From assembly GCA_013397865.1 (NCBI GenBank), contig VZTI01003765.1, positions 247,473 through 311,472 on the forward strand: a stretch of 64,000 bases of DNA, written 5' to 3'. The notes under the pieces were generated by a model. It was not told the DNA's origin. It worked only from the letters and a program-made list of their open reading frames with translations, and searched no databases. Positions 50,553-62,300 of the stretch are shown here, piece after piece. This stretch comes from Struthidea cinerea. Lineage: Eukaryota; Chordata; Aves; Passeriformes; Corcoracidae. Numbering within the stretch: the first letter of the stretch is position 1; every line of letters starts with the position of its first letter. The position numbers were made by a program, and so were the translations under genes.

Positions 50553-52514
50553 ATTGAGTGTTCATCAACCTGGAGTTTTTCCATTGTAACTGTGTAAAAG
50601 TTTGTGGTGAAATTCAGCCCCGTGTTTATAACAGCCTCTGGCTCATCTGTGTAGCTTGTGCTGTTTATTTATTTTAAAGGTAACAGTGTACACTGAAATA
50701 CAGGAGACCCATGAAGCTGCAGGCAGGGGTGGTTTGGTTTGTGGTGGTTTTCTTCTTTGGGGTTTTTTTGAATCCCTGATTGGACTGTTTAGTTTTGTTC
50801 CAGATATTAAAAGGGATTGCAGCCCCTTTACAATAGCCTGGTAACTCTACAGAGCTGTAGAACTGACTGATTTGCATATTCCCAGTTTTGGCAGATGTGT
50901 ATAGACTGCAGCATCCCTGACCTGAGGTATGGAAGAAACGAAGAAAGAAGGGGTAAAACAAACATTTGTTGACACTGCTATTAACTCAGTGGGAATCCAG
51001 CAGATACCCTCCCACCATCAAGCCATGCCCCTCGCTGTATCTAGGACACAGGGACAAAGAGACCCAAGTGTGGTTACCAAACTGTGTTCCGTTCAATGCC
51101 CAGCTGCAGGAGGATGTAACGTGGGAAATGATTCTGTGGAGTCCAATAGATCTCTAACACAGATCTAAAGTAACAGACACAGGAACAGGATTCACAGTGC
51201 TTCCATTAGCCCCCATGAATGCCTCTTGCCCGTGCAAATTGCATGGATGTATGGCTGGCCCTGGCCTGGCAACTCAGCCTTTGGAGGTACCCTTTTGCAT
51301 CATGTGGCGTGACTGTGAATAGATAAAGATGTCTGCAGTCTTATTTCGTAGCTGCTTTCTAGGAGAACTCCTTTAAAATACTCTTGAAACCACAGCTCTG
51401 GCTTCCTTAGGCTGTGATGTGGTCTTTTTAAAATACACACCTCTGTGCCTAATACAGAGCCAGCATTGTGTTTCCTTGGTACAGAAGGAGTTAGGAAGAG
51501 ATAATTGTGGAGTCGAGGGGCTGATAAGAGCCCTGGAGTTGGAAGGCCGATGTTATAGTGTGTCCCTGCTGCCTCTTCTCCAATTACTAGCTGAAATGGC
51601 TCATCTTAATTAGAAACTTCCTGGCAGCTGTGGATAATCTTCAAGGTTGTATTGTAGTGCCTCATTTTTATTACCTTTGTCTCTCTAGTCTGCTGTTAAC
51701 AATGTGTCTTGTTACAAAATGAAAAGCTCTGTCTTCCAAAGTTAGACTTATAAAAAGTGTTACACTCCATATTCTGAAATGTCTTTGGATGAACCTTTTC
51801 CTTTCCTTTTTTTGCTATGTGTTTATCCAGTACATCTTGTGGAATCGTTGTGCTTGATTTAGATAGTTGACTTTACAAGTGCTCATTTATACTCATGTGT
51901 GCTTTACATACATTATCTTTACATGGAAAAAGGTCAGTTCAGAAGGCTTCTTGCAGCTGCTGTGTAAATAGAACATTGCAGAATTGCTGGAATGTGCTCC
52001 ATCTGAGATGCCAGAGCTGATAGCAATGCCCTGTTGCTTCTTTGGGAAGATAAAGGTTGAATCAGCATTGCAATTAAACACGGTGAATGGACTGTGGATC
52101 TTGTCTTTTCAAGGTAGTGTTTGTTACAGGAGTCTCTGAAAGCACTGCTGGAGTTAAGCATCTGTAAGTACTTTTATTATAAACCCTTATTTTTATAGCC
52201 TTACAGCTTGACCGTAGATATTTGCCCTCAGCAAGAATTTGGCACACAGGCCACTGTCACCACAGGAGTCAAAGTTATATATTTATTATCTTCTCTTTCT
52301 TAAATCTATTTCATTTTAATTAGAGATGGGCTTGTGTTGCGGAATTTGGATCCAAATCTTAAACTCTCCCAGGCTGAGAGCATGTATAGAGTTGACACTT
52401 ATTTTTGGGCCTGTCTTTTGTTTAAATTCAGCTGGCAACAGGCAGTGAGTTAGTGTTAGATCCTTTTACTATTTTCTTTCAAAGAACAAGCTTTTTATTG
52501 TCAGTGTCCTTTCT

Positions 52515-52632
52515 TCCATTTAGCATGATGTCTTCAGAAATGCTCCATTTCTTTTTTAATATTGTATTTTGCATCCATTTAGCATGATGTCTTCAGAAAT
52601 GCTCCATTTCTTTTTTAATATTGTATTTTGCA
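52515..52632. repeat. Perfect tandem duplication, 2 x 59 bp
   Basis: Bases 52515-52573 and 52574-52632 are identical and adjacent. Each unit starts tccatttagcatgatgtctt and ends attgtattttgca. No mismatch between the copies suggests a recent event or an assembly artefact. Confidence 0.95.
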
Positions 52633-52899
52633 AAAAATCAAATGGCTTCTAGCTTTTGTTTTGTTTGGAAGAGAACGAAAAGTTGGAAGACTGGTGTTCC
52701 AACTTTGATTTGACTTCCTGGGAAAACACTAGTCTGTACAGTTCATATTAATAGCTGTCTAACTCCTGGGTCTGGATAATGACTTTTAGCTCAGGCTATC
52801 TCTGGAAGTGAGGTCAGGCTTCTCAGGAGTATTACAGAGCTGTGGTTTGTCTATGCATGAAGAAGACACCAAGGGCCAGAACTCAATTACAGTAGAAAC

Positions 52900-54140
52900 T
52901 GGCCAGTCCTGTTTCAGATAACAAGAAAGGCTTTTTGAAGCACATTAATAGCAAGAGGTGGTCTAAAGAAAACACTGAACTGATTCTTGTTGAAGATGGT
53001 CACCTGCCTAATAGGGATGAAGAAAAAGCAGAGGCGTTCAATTTGTATTTTGCCTCAGTTTTTGGTGATACTGACAGACCTTGGTCTGCCCAGTCCCCAG
53101 AGCTGGAGGCCCGTGAGTGCTGGGCCAGTGGCTTCCACCTGTGGACACTGAAAGTGTGAGGGACCACCTGTATCAGCTGAATGCTCACAAGTCCATGGGG
53201 CCTGTTGGGATTCATCCCTGAGTACAGAAGGATCCCACTGATGTTACAGCAGGACCCATCTCCATCAGCTACCAAAGGCCTTGGGAGCCCAGGGAGGTCT
53301 CTGCCAGCCACTGTTATTCCTATTTACCTGGAGGGTGGGAGGAAGGACCCAGGAACCTGCAGGCCTGTTAGACCAACCTCAGTTCCTGGAAAAATTACGG
53401 AGAAGATTGTACTGGGTACTGTTGAAAGGTGTTCAAAGAGCAATGCAGTCATGAGGTGCCATTGACATGGGTCACAAAGGGAAAGTCCTGTTTAGCTAAT
53501 TTGATCTCCTTCTGTGGGGAAGGGAAGGTGGTCAATGTATTTTTTCTGCATTTTAGTGAGATTTTTGGTCCTGTCCCTCACAGCATCCTTCTGGACAGCT
53601 GTGGGAGGAGGGGGTCCATGGTGTGCTGGGTGAGGAGCTGGCTGAAGGGCAGGGCTCACAGGGTTCCAGTGAGTGGGGCTGTGTCTGGCTGGTGAGCAGT
53701 CACCCGTGCTGTCCTTAGGCTCCTCAGGGCTCCATCCTGGGGCTGCTCAATGTGTTTATCAAAGGTATGGATGCAGGAGTTGAATGCACCATTAGCAAGT
53801 TTGGTGATGACACCAAATTGGAAGGTGCTGTGGACTCTCTTGAGGGACAGGAAGCCTTGCAGAAGGTTCTCGATAGATTGGGGCATTTCGCAACAATTAA
53901 TTACACAATGATTTTGCAATAATTAATGGGATGAAATTCCACAAATCAAATGCCAGGTTTTGCACCTGGGATGGAGTACCACTGGGCATAAGTATCAATT
54001 GGGAAAGGGGTAGCTGGAGAGTAGCTCTGCAGAAAGGCATCGGGGGTGCTCAATAGCAGTCAGCAGTGTGTGCTCTCATAGCCAAGAGGGCAAACCCCAT
54101 CCTAGGGTACATGGAATACAGTAGAACATAAAAAACCCTT
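52900..54140 (+). mobile_element. CR1 LINE ORF2 fragment, plus strand
   Basis: About 1.2 kb of a degenerate CR1 ORF2 read in order. It starts with the segment before the RT domain (ELILVEDGHLPNRDEEKAEA), then RT regions (RPVRPTSVPGKITEKIVLGT; VNVFFLHFSEIFGPVPHSIL near 53530-53600), then the catalytic box as FGDD (53800-53811) in place of FADD, followed by TKLEGAVDSLEGQEAL. The Asp of RT motif A is replaced and the frame is broken several times, so it is inactive. Neither the 5' nor the 3' UTR is recognisable; this is an internal fragment with approximate edges. Confidence 0.92.
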
Positions 54141-54762
54141 CCAAGTATTAGCCTGGGGACAGAGATACTTGCTGACAATGTGTGACAAAGAGCTCCTTGC
54201 ATTTGGAGCAGCTGACTAGTCATTCTCTGATATCCAATTGCTAGATACTTTGTTTTGCCTTTATTGTTTTAAAAATAGAAAGTATTTCAGAAAATATGAA
54301 AGGAATTTTTTTTTGTATAAATACATTTTTTATATATTTGAAATAAAAAAAATCAGTGAATCATCAACTGCATCATTACTTCTCCTATGTAACTTGTTTT
54401 AGCAGCAAATCAGCTGCTCAGAAAGTGTCTTGTTTTTATCTTAGTACTTTAAGCTACTGGAATAGTCAAACCTCTGTTTAAACCATGACAAATAGTCTGT
54501 ATATTGCAGTACTTCACCTGCTGCTTCCATGAAGTTTCATTGTGCTTGCTTGCCTTGCCCATAATCTAGAGTTCAGCAATGCTCACTGCTCATCAAGGTA
54601 TTCGTTACCCCTTGTCCTTCTTTCCCTGTGCATTGACCATACCGAGTCTAGATGGTTTAGAAGATTTTAATTGCAGTTTCTACCACAGACGGGTTTCTTT
54701 TGCCTAGTAAACCATTCTAGAAGTGCTTTATCCACAGAATATGTCAGTGTTGTTCTTATCCA

Positions 54763-54825
54763 GGAGGCTGAAAACAGGGGTTTAAATCCTGGCATAAATC
54801 AGCTGTGTGCTTCTTCACTACCCGC
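54763..54825 (+). mobile_element. Possible MIR-type SINE fragment
   Basis: The sequence gggtttaaatcctggc, a short gap, then agctgtgtg resembles the tRNA-related B-box region and core of the ancient amniote SINE MIR. Only about 60 bp can be aligned by eye, so this is tentative. Confidence 0.3.
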
Positions 54826-55928
54826 ACACTGATTTCTGATCCTTTGCCTTTCCAAAGATGCATTCACATGTCTTCATTTTACAGAGTTTTCACTCTGTGC
54901 ACTAAGTCTCCATCCTTATTTCAGATTAGTTTGGAACTGGAGATGGTTTATACAAATAAATTCTCACTTAGATAATCCTGGTGATAAAGTCTGTGTTTGT
55001 TCTCTTGTTCCTGCCTTTGTTTCCTGTCAGTGTAAATACTGTTAGGATCTTGTACAAAACAAAGGCAGATAAAAATTACTAATATTCCATGTATTGAATA
55101 GGCCTTACATCTTTAATTACTGTATAATTGCTTAATTGCTGTATAAAGGACAGTCTTCCATAAATGTGCAGTCCTGTTTTCAGGTCATGGCAGTTGGTTT
55201 CTGTGGTTGTGTGACTGGGATGTTGTACAATAATGTGTTTTGGTATGGCCAAGCACTTCAGATTAGAGAAATCTGAAGAAATTAAGAGATTGCTTTCCCA
55301 CCATGATTCATGTTAAAGAAGAAAAGATTACAAGTGCATACAGAGCCAAGCATCTCCTAAATATTTTGGGCTTGTGTTACCGATTTTTTTGCTGAAGGGG
55401 GTTAGATGGATTTTGTATAATGAAGTGATCAGTTTGATATGAGTGGTTACTCTTAAAGTCACATTCCAAACCTGTTTATTCATGCATAATACAAGCACAG
55501 GGTTTCTTCTGTTGAGCATTCTCTTCAGCACATACTCAGTCCAGTGGTACAAAAAATGAATCTGACCCTTTGTGTATAGGCACAGATCAGCAGAACTAGT
55601 AATACTGTGCTTGCAACACACACTTAAAATGATCAGTTGTGAAATGTGTTATTTTTGGGATGTAAGGTAGATGAAAGAAGGTAATTTATTATTATAGCTC
55701 CTGCTTCAACAATAAAATCAAGATGAGTAATGACATTTTGTTTGTGCAGTGCTGTACTCATGTCCATAGTTAATATATATTTTCATAAACATGGCAAGCA
55801 ACTTTCCAGCAGGAGCTATAAGTCGTGTTGTTTCCGTGATGCTTTGGGTGTTAATAGCCAAGAAATAAAAAAAACCCTCCTGTTTCTTCACTGGTTTGAG
55901 TTTGTGCATGTCTCCATTGACCCGCTAG

Positions 55929-56366
55929 TGATGCCTTATCAGGCCTCCCAGACACAGAGACTAGACAGAATAAAGGATTAAAGGTGGGTATTTATTTGAA
56001 GGGCCTTCAAAGGTACACCCTGGGAGCCAGAGGCTATTGCCAAGATGTACCCTGAGTTGGACGGCAGGTCACGAGTTCTTCACACTTTTATAGGTTTGGT
56101 TCATTTGCATACCAGGGTTAATTCTCCAATTAAAGCTTCAATTTAATGATGTCATTTCCCCAAGACTGCCCCCTTTTTTAGAGTCTTTGGTTTACACACT
56201 TTGGGCTTAGGATGGTCTCAGTGTCCTGGGAAAGCAGGCCTGGAGAGGCTTTGTTATGTCTAACTAGCATGAGAGAGCAGAAATTAACAGGATACAAGAA
56301 ACCTCAGAGCTACACACTAAGTAGTACAGGACTTGAAAAATATAAAAGTTAAAACCTAAGGCATCA
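55929..56366 (-). mobile_element. Solo retroviral LTR, minus strand (ERV1-type)
   Basis: This 438-bp unit is bounded by perfect 10-bp inverted ends (tgatgcctta at the left, taaggcatca at the right), so it has the TG...CA form of an LTR. The 4-bp sequence ctag lies directly outside each end as target-site duplication. On the minus strand the U3 part carries a TATA box (complement of 56085-56094). An AATAAA poly(A) signal follows about 90 bp downstream (complement of 55991-55996), giving an orderly U3-R-U5. No retroviral gene is attached, so it arose by recombination between two LTRs. The 4-bp duplication suggests an ERV1/gammaretrovirus-like family; family name not assigned. Confidence 0.85.
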
Positions 56367-59300
56367 CTAGGTGTGTTTGAGTGGTTACAGAAGGGAACAA
56401 GAATTACTTAAACACTGATCAATGGGCAAGTGGCGTTGGTTGGCGAAAGAGCGAAAAAGGCTTGCCAAGAGTTACATTGGCTCCTGAGTTACAGGGATGT
56501 GCTCTGTCAACTTCTTCATTTCAGGTGCTCTGCTTGGGTTAGTAAGTACCTGATTTCACCTGGTGGTGAAGTGAGCTTCTACCTGGTGGCTTTTCTGGTG
56601 TTCTGCTTCTGTTTTGCACACAGATCAAATTTATCCTGATGTAACAGGCATAATTCTCTTACAAGCAATAGCTGAGTAAATTTAGGTAAAGGTCTGGATC
56701 ACACTTTCCTGTCAAACCAGCACCTTCTCCTACTGTATTGTGCACTTTCGTAGGACTGTAATGGAATTCCCATTGTATGTCTAAATGTAGAGTTTAAAAA
56801 ATAAATAACCCCGTCATGTGTTGAAAAACAAGCAACTAAAAGAAGAAACAGCTAACTTAGAAAAAGTGTAAACTTCAGTCATATTTCACGTGTCGCATGG
56901 AGGAATTGGAGCATTCTTGGAGGAGGAGATTAGGCAAGAGCAAATAGTTCGAGTGCTCAGCAAGAAGAGCTATCCTTATGACAAATTAGATGAAGAGCTT
57001 TGCCCAGGTTTAGTAACAAATGCTAGTTTTGTCATGTCCATGATATCACCATGCTTCATAAAGTGTCTATATATTTGAACTCGATGGGTTTCTGGAATAG
57101 TGACAGTCGAGTCAAACCGTATAAACGAAATACTCCAACCAATGTCCACGTGATCAAAGATGACTGGTCTTGAATAATGTAGCAGTGGGTTAACGCTGAG
57201 TTGTTTTGTGTTACTGTTCTTGTCTTTTTTTTTTTTTTTTAACAGAATGCGTGTTGCTCTTGCATGTATTCCTCGCTACCCTGACTATAATAACATGTAT
57301 TTTTATCTCTAGTTTCAAAATGCAATGTCAAGTGCATTTGGACTTAGGTATACCTTATACATACATAGATATTTCTTAGTTGAGTTCAGTCTCCCTGTGC
57401 ATGAAGAATCAACATTTTTGCATTTGTAGGGACAGTCCAAAAACCTAAAACTGTATGTAGAGCTAGCCAAAAAAGAAGCACCTGAAGCTGCGGTGCACAA
57501 AGTAGTCCAAAACACAAAAACCGCTCTACAATATTTTCTTTATCTGAGCAACAGAGACCAGCGTGTAGGTGGTGTTCAGTGTCTTAACAGCTAATTGTGC
57601 TTGAACCTCTCTGGATAGCAAAAGCTTACATTAAAATACTTTTTTTTTTTCTTCTTTTTAAAGACCAATCCTTCTTCTCCCCCCCCCAAGCAGGGAAGTA
57701 ACACAATTCCTTACTCTGAATGTTGCCTTAAAACAATGTGTACTAAAACATATATTACCGGACTAAATTTTGGTAATCATAATGTTATTAATAAATATTG
57801 TTCTAAGAACTTCAGTGTAAAGCATCATCATTACCAAAACATTAGTGCTTTTCTCAGAGCAAGCCGTTTACCAGCTTACTCTCTCTCTTTTTCACCTTGC
57901 CTTACACTGAGGGAAAGTTGACTTTAAATATTATAGAAAAAAACAAAAAGCCACACTGGAGACTTGCAGTTTTATTTCAAGTGCAACTTTACTGTCAAGG
58001 GCAGCCTCTTAGGCTGTACTTTTCATGTGAGACCTCCAAAATGCTGACAGAGATGTTTAGTGAGTTTTGAAGCCACTGTGAGCCTGACTGAGCAGTACAA
58101 GGCCTTCACCTTCTAGAAAGGAAAAAAAAAAAAAAATCTATTGCATGTGCAGTATTGCATGTTCAGTACACCTCCTCCAGACTGTAACTAGATGTGGTTT
58201 GTGCTGGTGTTACTTTTCAGTCAGCTGATCTTGATGTACAGCCAAAGAGCACAATCTCGTGTTCATTTCCAGCTGGACAGAGGGGACGTACAGGAAGCAA
58301 TGTTTGCTCCACACGCACAGAGGCATTGACAGTTTTGACAGCAGCTTGTTTTACTGTACTTGGATGTGCCGAAGCTTCTTTTATCTGTTGTTTTATTGAG
58401 GAGGTTTTTTATTACTTGGGGACACAAGTTTATGATGGCGACTAGCAAAACAGACTTCAATGGAGTGCATTTTGGGTTTGTTGCAAGGTTCCTCCGTGCT
58501 TTATTGTTTTTTGCATAAACCCTGTTCCCCATGTGAGTGAAAATTGCTAAATTATATATAGAAATGAAACAGGAATGGTGAACCGTTTACCCATGTCCTA
58601 TCAAGGCGATTTTCCTTCCTTCTCATTGGCATTGGATGTACATTTAAAATCCTGGAAAATAAAAAATGCAGATCTGCTTTTCAGAAGAACAAATTAAATG
58701 GCACAATTTTCTTCAGATTTTCCCACTGAAAGACCATAAAATTAATTAAAATTTATTTTTATTCTAATGGTCATGAATTTGCATTCAAATAAACGGAAAT
58801 GACCCTCTGTGCTGGGCTTTTCATTTTGCATAAAAGAGATGCCAACTAGACGCTACTGGGAATATTTTTATCCCCAAGGCCTATGTTAATCCCTTCTTGC
58901 TAAAAGACACATTTCTGAAATATTTATCATAAACCTGCCATACTGTTGTCACATTGTTCCTTTCATGGTGTGAGCAGTTCTGGGACTTCTGCCAGCATTG
59001 TTCCTTCCATTCAAATAGGAAATTTGCTACAAAGTGTCTGGTTCTCCGATGAACAACACGATGCTTGTTCATCAACCTGGCTTTGGTGATTCATAACCTA
59101 AATGTGCGATGCCATGCAAAGTAGGAGTAGCCAGTATGTGGCCTGTCAGGTTTACTGACATTATATTTGCAAGTATAATTTTAATTGTATGTGCACATGG
59201 AGAGGGGGGAAGGGTTGATAATTTTAAACAGAAATTATTTCTTTGAAATACGAAGTTTGTGCTGCTTAGTAAGTTTTGCAAATAGTAAGGGGAAAACTGC

Positions 59301-62300
59301 ATGAGGCTGACACTTTGATTTATGGCTTTTTTCATCAGAAAGCGTTACAGCATTGGTTCTTCCACTGTCCTTGTTTTAGAGGATGAACAACTGAGAAACA
59401 TTTGTACATACTGAGAGAGAGGGTCTTGAATCTCTTGAACTTGCAGTGTGTTCAAAATTACTTGGAACACCTCCCTCAGAAGAGCCTCGTTCTAGGAGGT
59501 TTCATTTATGAAATACTTGTTTCAGTTGGTAAGCTAAGAATAGCGTTCCTTCAAACACTTCATGTGCAGCAGTATTCAGATTTTTAATTTCTTACATGCT
59601 TTTAATTTTAATTAATTTTTTTAATATATTAAAAATGGTTTGAATACATTACTCATGACCCTGGTTGCATTTAAAATGCAGTTCTATTTTAGCTCTGAGT
59701 GTTCTGAGAATAGCAATAATAATTTGATAACAATATTTCCTTACGAAAGCATTTAAAGTATAAGAAGTGTTTCCATTTCAGGACTGTGGAGTACTGTCTG
59801 GTTAAATTAGATGTTGCACCTGAATGCATAATTAATGAGCTTCCTGAACCAAACTTTGACAGCTATTCTAAAATTAATAGGAATTTGGGATTATTTTTTA
59901 ATATGTGCTAGAATGTACCTGCAGCATAGATGCACTGTCCTTAAGAAATGGCTGTGTAGGATTTGTATATAAAATTAAATTCTTTCAATTCATTGAAGTA
60001 GACAAGTCAAAGCGATATAATTAGGGATATTTCTAATAGTGAGTAAATCTTATACACATCAACGTGAAGTTCAGCACAAGTGATAGAGGAAACTAGGATT
60101 CTTCCAACTTTCAGTTCACGGAGTCATTGAAGTTTTTGTGCAGTTGTTAGTTTAGAGACCTAGGATACATCTGGATCAGGCGACCATATTCCCTAACATT
60201 CAAAGCAGGACACAAAATACGTGTGTTGGGAGAGGCAGCACTTTTGTTTGAGCAGTAGCTACATGTATGAGGTTCCAAGCCACCGCACTTCTACTAAATT
60301 TCTTGCGGTAGTCTTCCTACCTTAATCTAGACCTCCTTCCCACTGCAGAGCTCCTGTCCTCCTGTGTGTTGTCCTCAAGAATCTACAAGCCCCAGACGGC
60401 ACTCTTTCCTTTCATCTGTCTTCCCACAAATGTAGTTATTCTCTCATTTCGCAGCAAATCATTTTGTCATCTCTGGTCAGCCTCAAATCCCTGGACTTTT
60501 CCTGTCTTTCTGCCCCACGCTTCTTATGAAAGAATTGGTTGCTGTTAATGTCACTGCTGTGCTGTCCCCATAGCACTGATTTGTACAGGACCTCTTGAAA
60601 AATATTTCCCCTTGATTTCTTTGTTTCTCATTAGCTATTAATATGGTAACAGACAATACATATGGGTCATTTTTTTGTTGAAAGTGGATGATATAAATAA
60701 AAACTGTAAAATGGGCATCACCACCTGTTGAATGTTTTGATTTCTAAACAAATGTGCATACTGTCAATATTGCAAACCTATGCAGGAATCTGAAAGTCGT
60801 TTCCTTTACTCCTGTGTCATTGCTGGTGATAAATAAGAAATTATAACCAGGATCTGATATTATTGCACCAAAAATAAAGTTTCAGACAGCCTACAACAGC
60901 ATGGCTCTAAGTTATGATAAATAAAACCTGTCATGGTGTAATTATTACTACAAGCTTGTAACATTTGCTAAGTTACAGAGTTGGCAGGTCTTTAACATAG
61001 CTTTAAGGAATGTAACAGTATGGCCCCATTGTAACTCTTCTCTGTGTGTTGCTTTTGGAGTCAGTCTTTTGTTCTTGGTTTGGACCAGCTTTCCTCAAAA
61101 TTCCTTACTTAGTGGGTATCACCTCCTGGTAATGCTACAGGAAAAGCTCAGGTCATGCTTAGGCCATTGCTAAAACTATGAGCTACTGTTTTCCAAGAAA
61201 AACACTGTAAATTGTATTTTAAAGGGGAAATGTTATTAGACACACAGTTAATTAAATTGGATTAGCTATGCATCAGCTCTTCAGTCTGAGATTCACTTTC
61301 CTTCATGTCTTGTGGATAGAGAGAAGCCAGAGCATTTGACTGATTCCAGTCTTTGTTGGAGTGATGTATTTTCATATCAACAGCAGCAAGGTACAACATT
61401 GTGTCTGAGCATGGTGATCCTAATTTTGGTAGGCTTGCTTGCATTCACTTCAGAGGTTATCTGCTTTCACCAGAAATTGTTAAGTTTGTAATGTGGCTGG
61501 AAGCATAACTGCAATCAAAGCTATCTGTTGCCATTAGTGTTACTCACACAGCTGCTTAACTCCCGGGTGTGTTTGCAGAGGTTGAAAATACCCCACTGGA
61601 TGTACCCGCAGCCTGAGCTCCATAAAGGTTAAGAATTTTCTCAAATAATGGTAAAGAAGCTACTGTATCACTGAAATGAAGTGCAAGCTTAAATACTTCC
61701 CTCAATGTGCAAGGGTCTGGGAAAAATATGTGGTAGGTCAGCTACAGCAGGATGTTACAGGATGCTCTTAAGTACAAGATGTTTGTTGCAAGCATGTTCA
61801 AGGTGTCCTCATGAACCAGGAGGTATGCCATTGGCAAAACAATAAATAATTTTCAAGAGGCAGTAGATGGCATAGAAAACATTGGGTATATCTTAAGAAC
61901 AAAATATAATGTGGTAAGTCTTGTGCTTAAAAATATCTATCTACTGGAAAGAAACTTCTTGGCACACAAATCACTTGCTAGTCTCTTAAGTGTTTGTTTC
62001 ACTTTATAACTTAGGATAAACCAATTTCTGTGTTAGATATTGTGTTTTAGTATTGACTTTTTAAATTGTTCTATGAATTTAAGTCACTTTTAATGATTCA
62101 CTTAAGATAAACAGCTTGTCCTCTTCATTATGCAGCCAGCCATATTTTCAGATCAGTAGCACATGTTTTGATCATTGAGTGATTGTATGAAAACACTTGG
62201 AGGGTTCCTGGGTCTGACACTCTAGTGGATTCCTGTGAAATTAACCAAAATTAAAACAGATTTTTCTGACACGCTGCATTATCTGCCTATTCAGAAAGAA

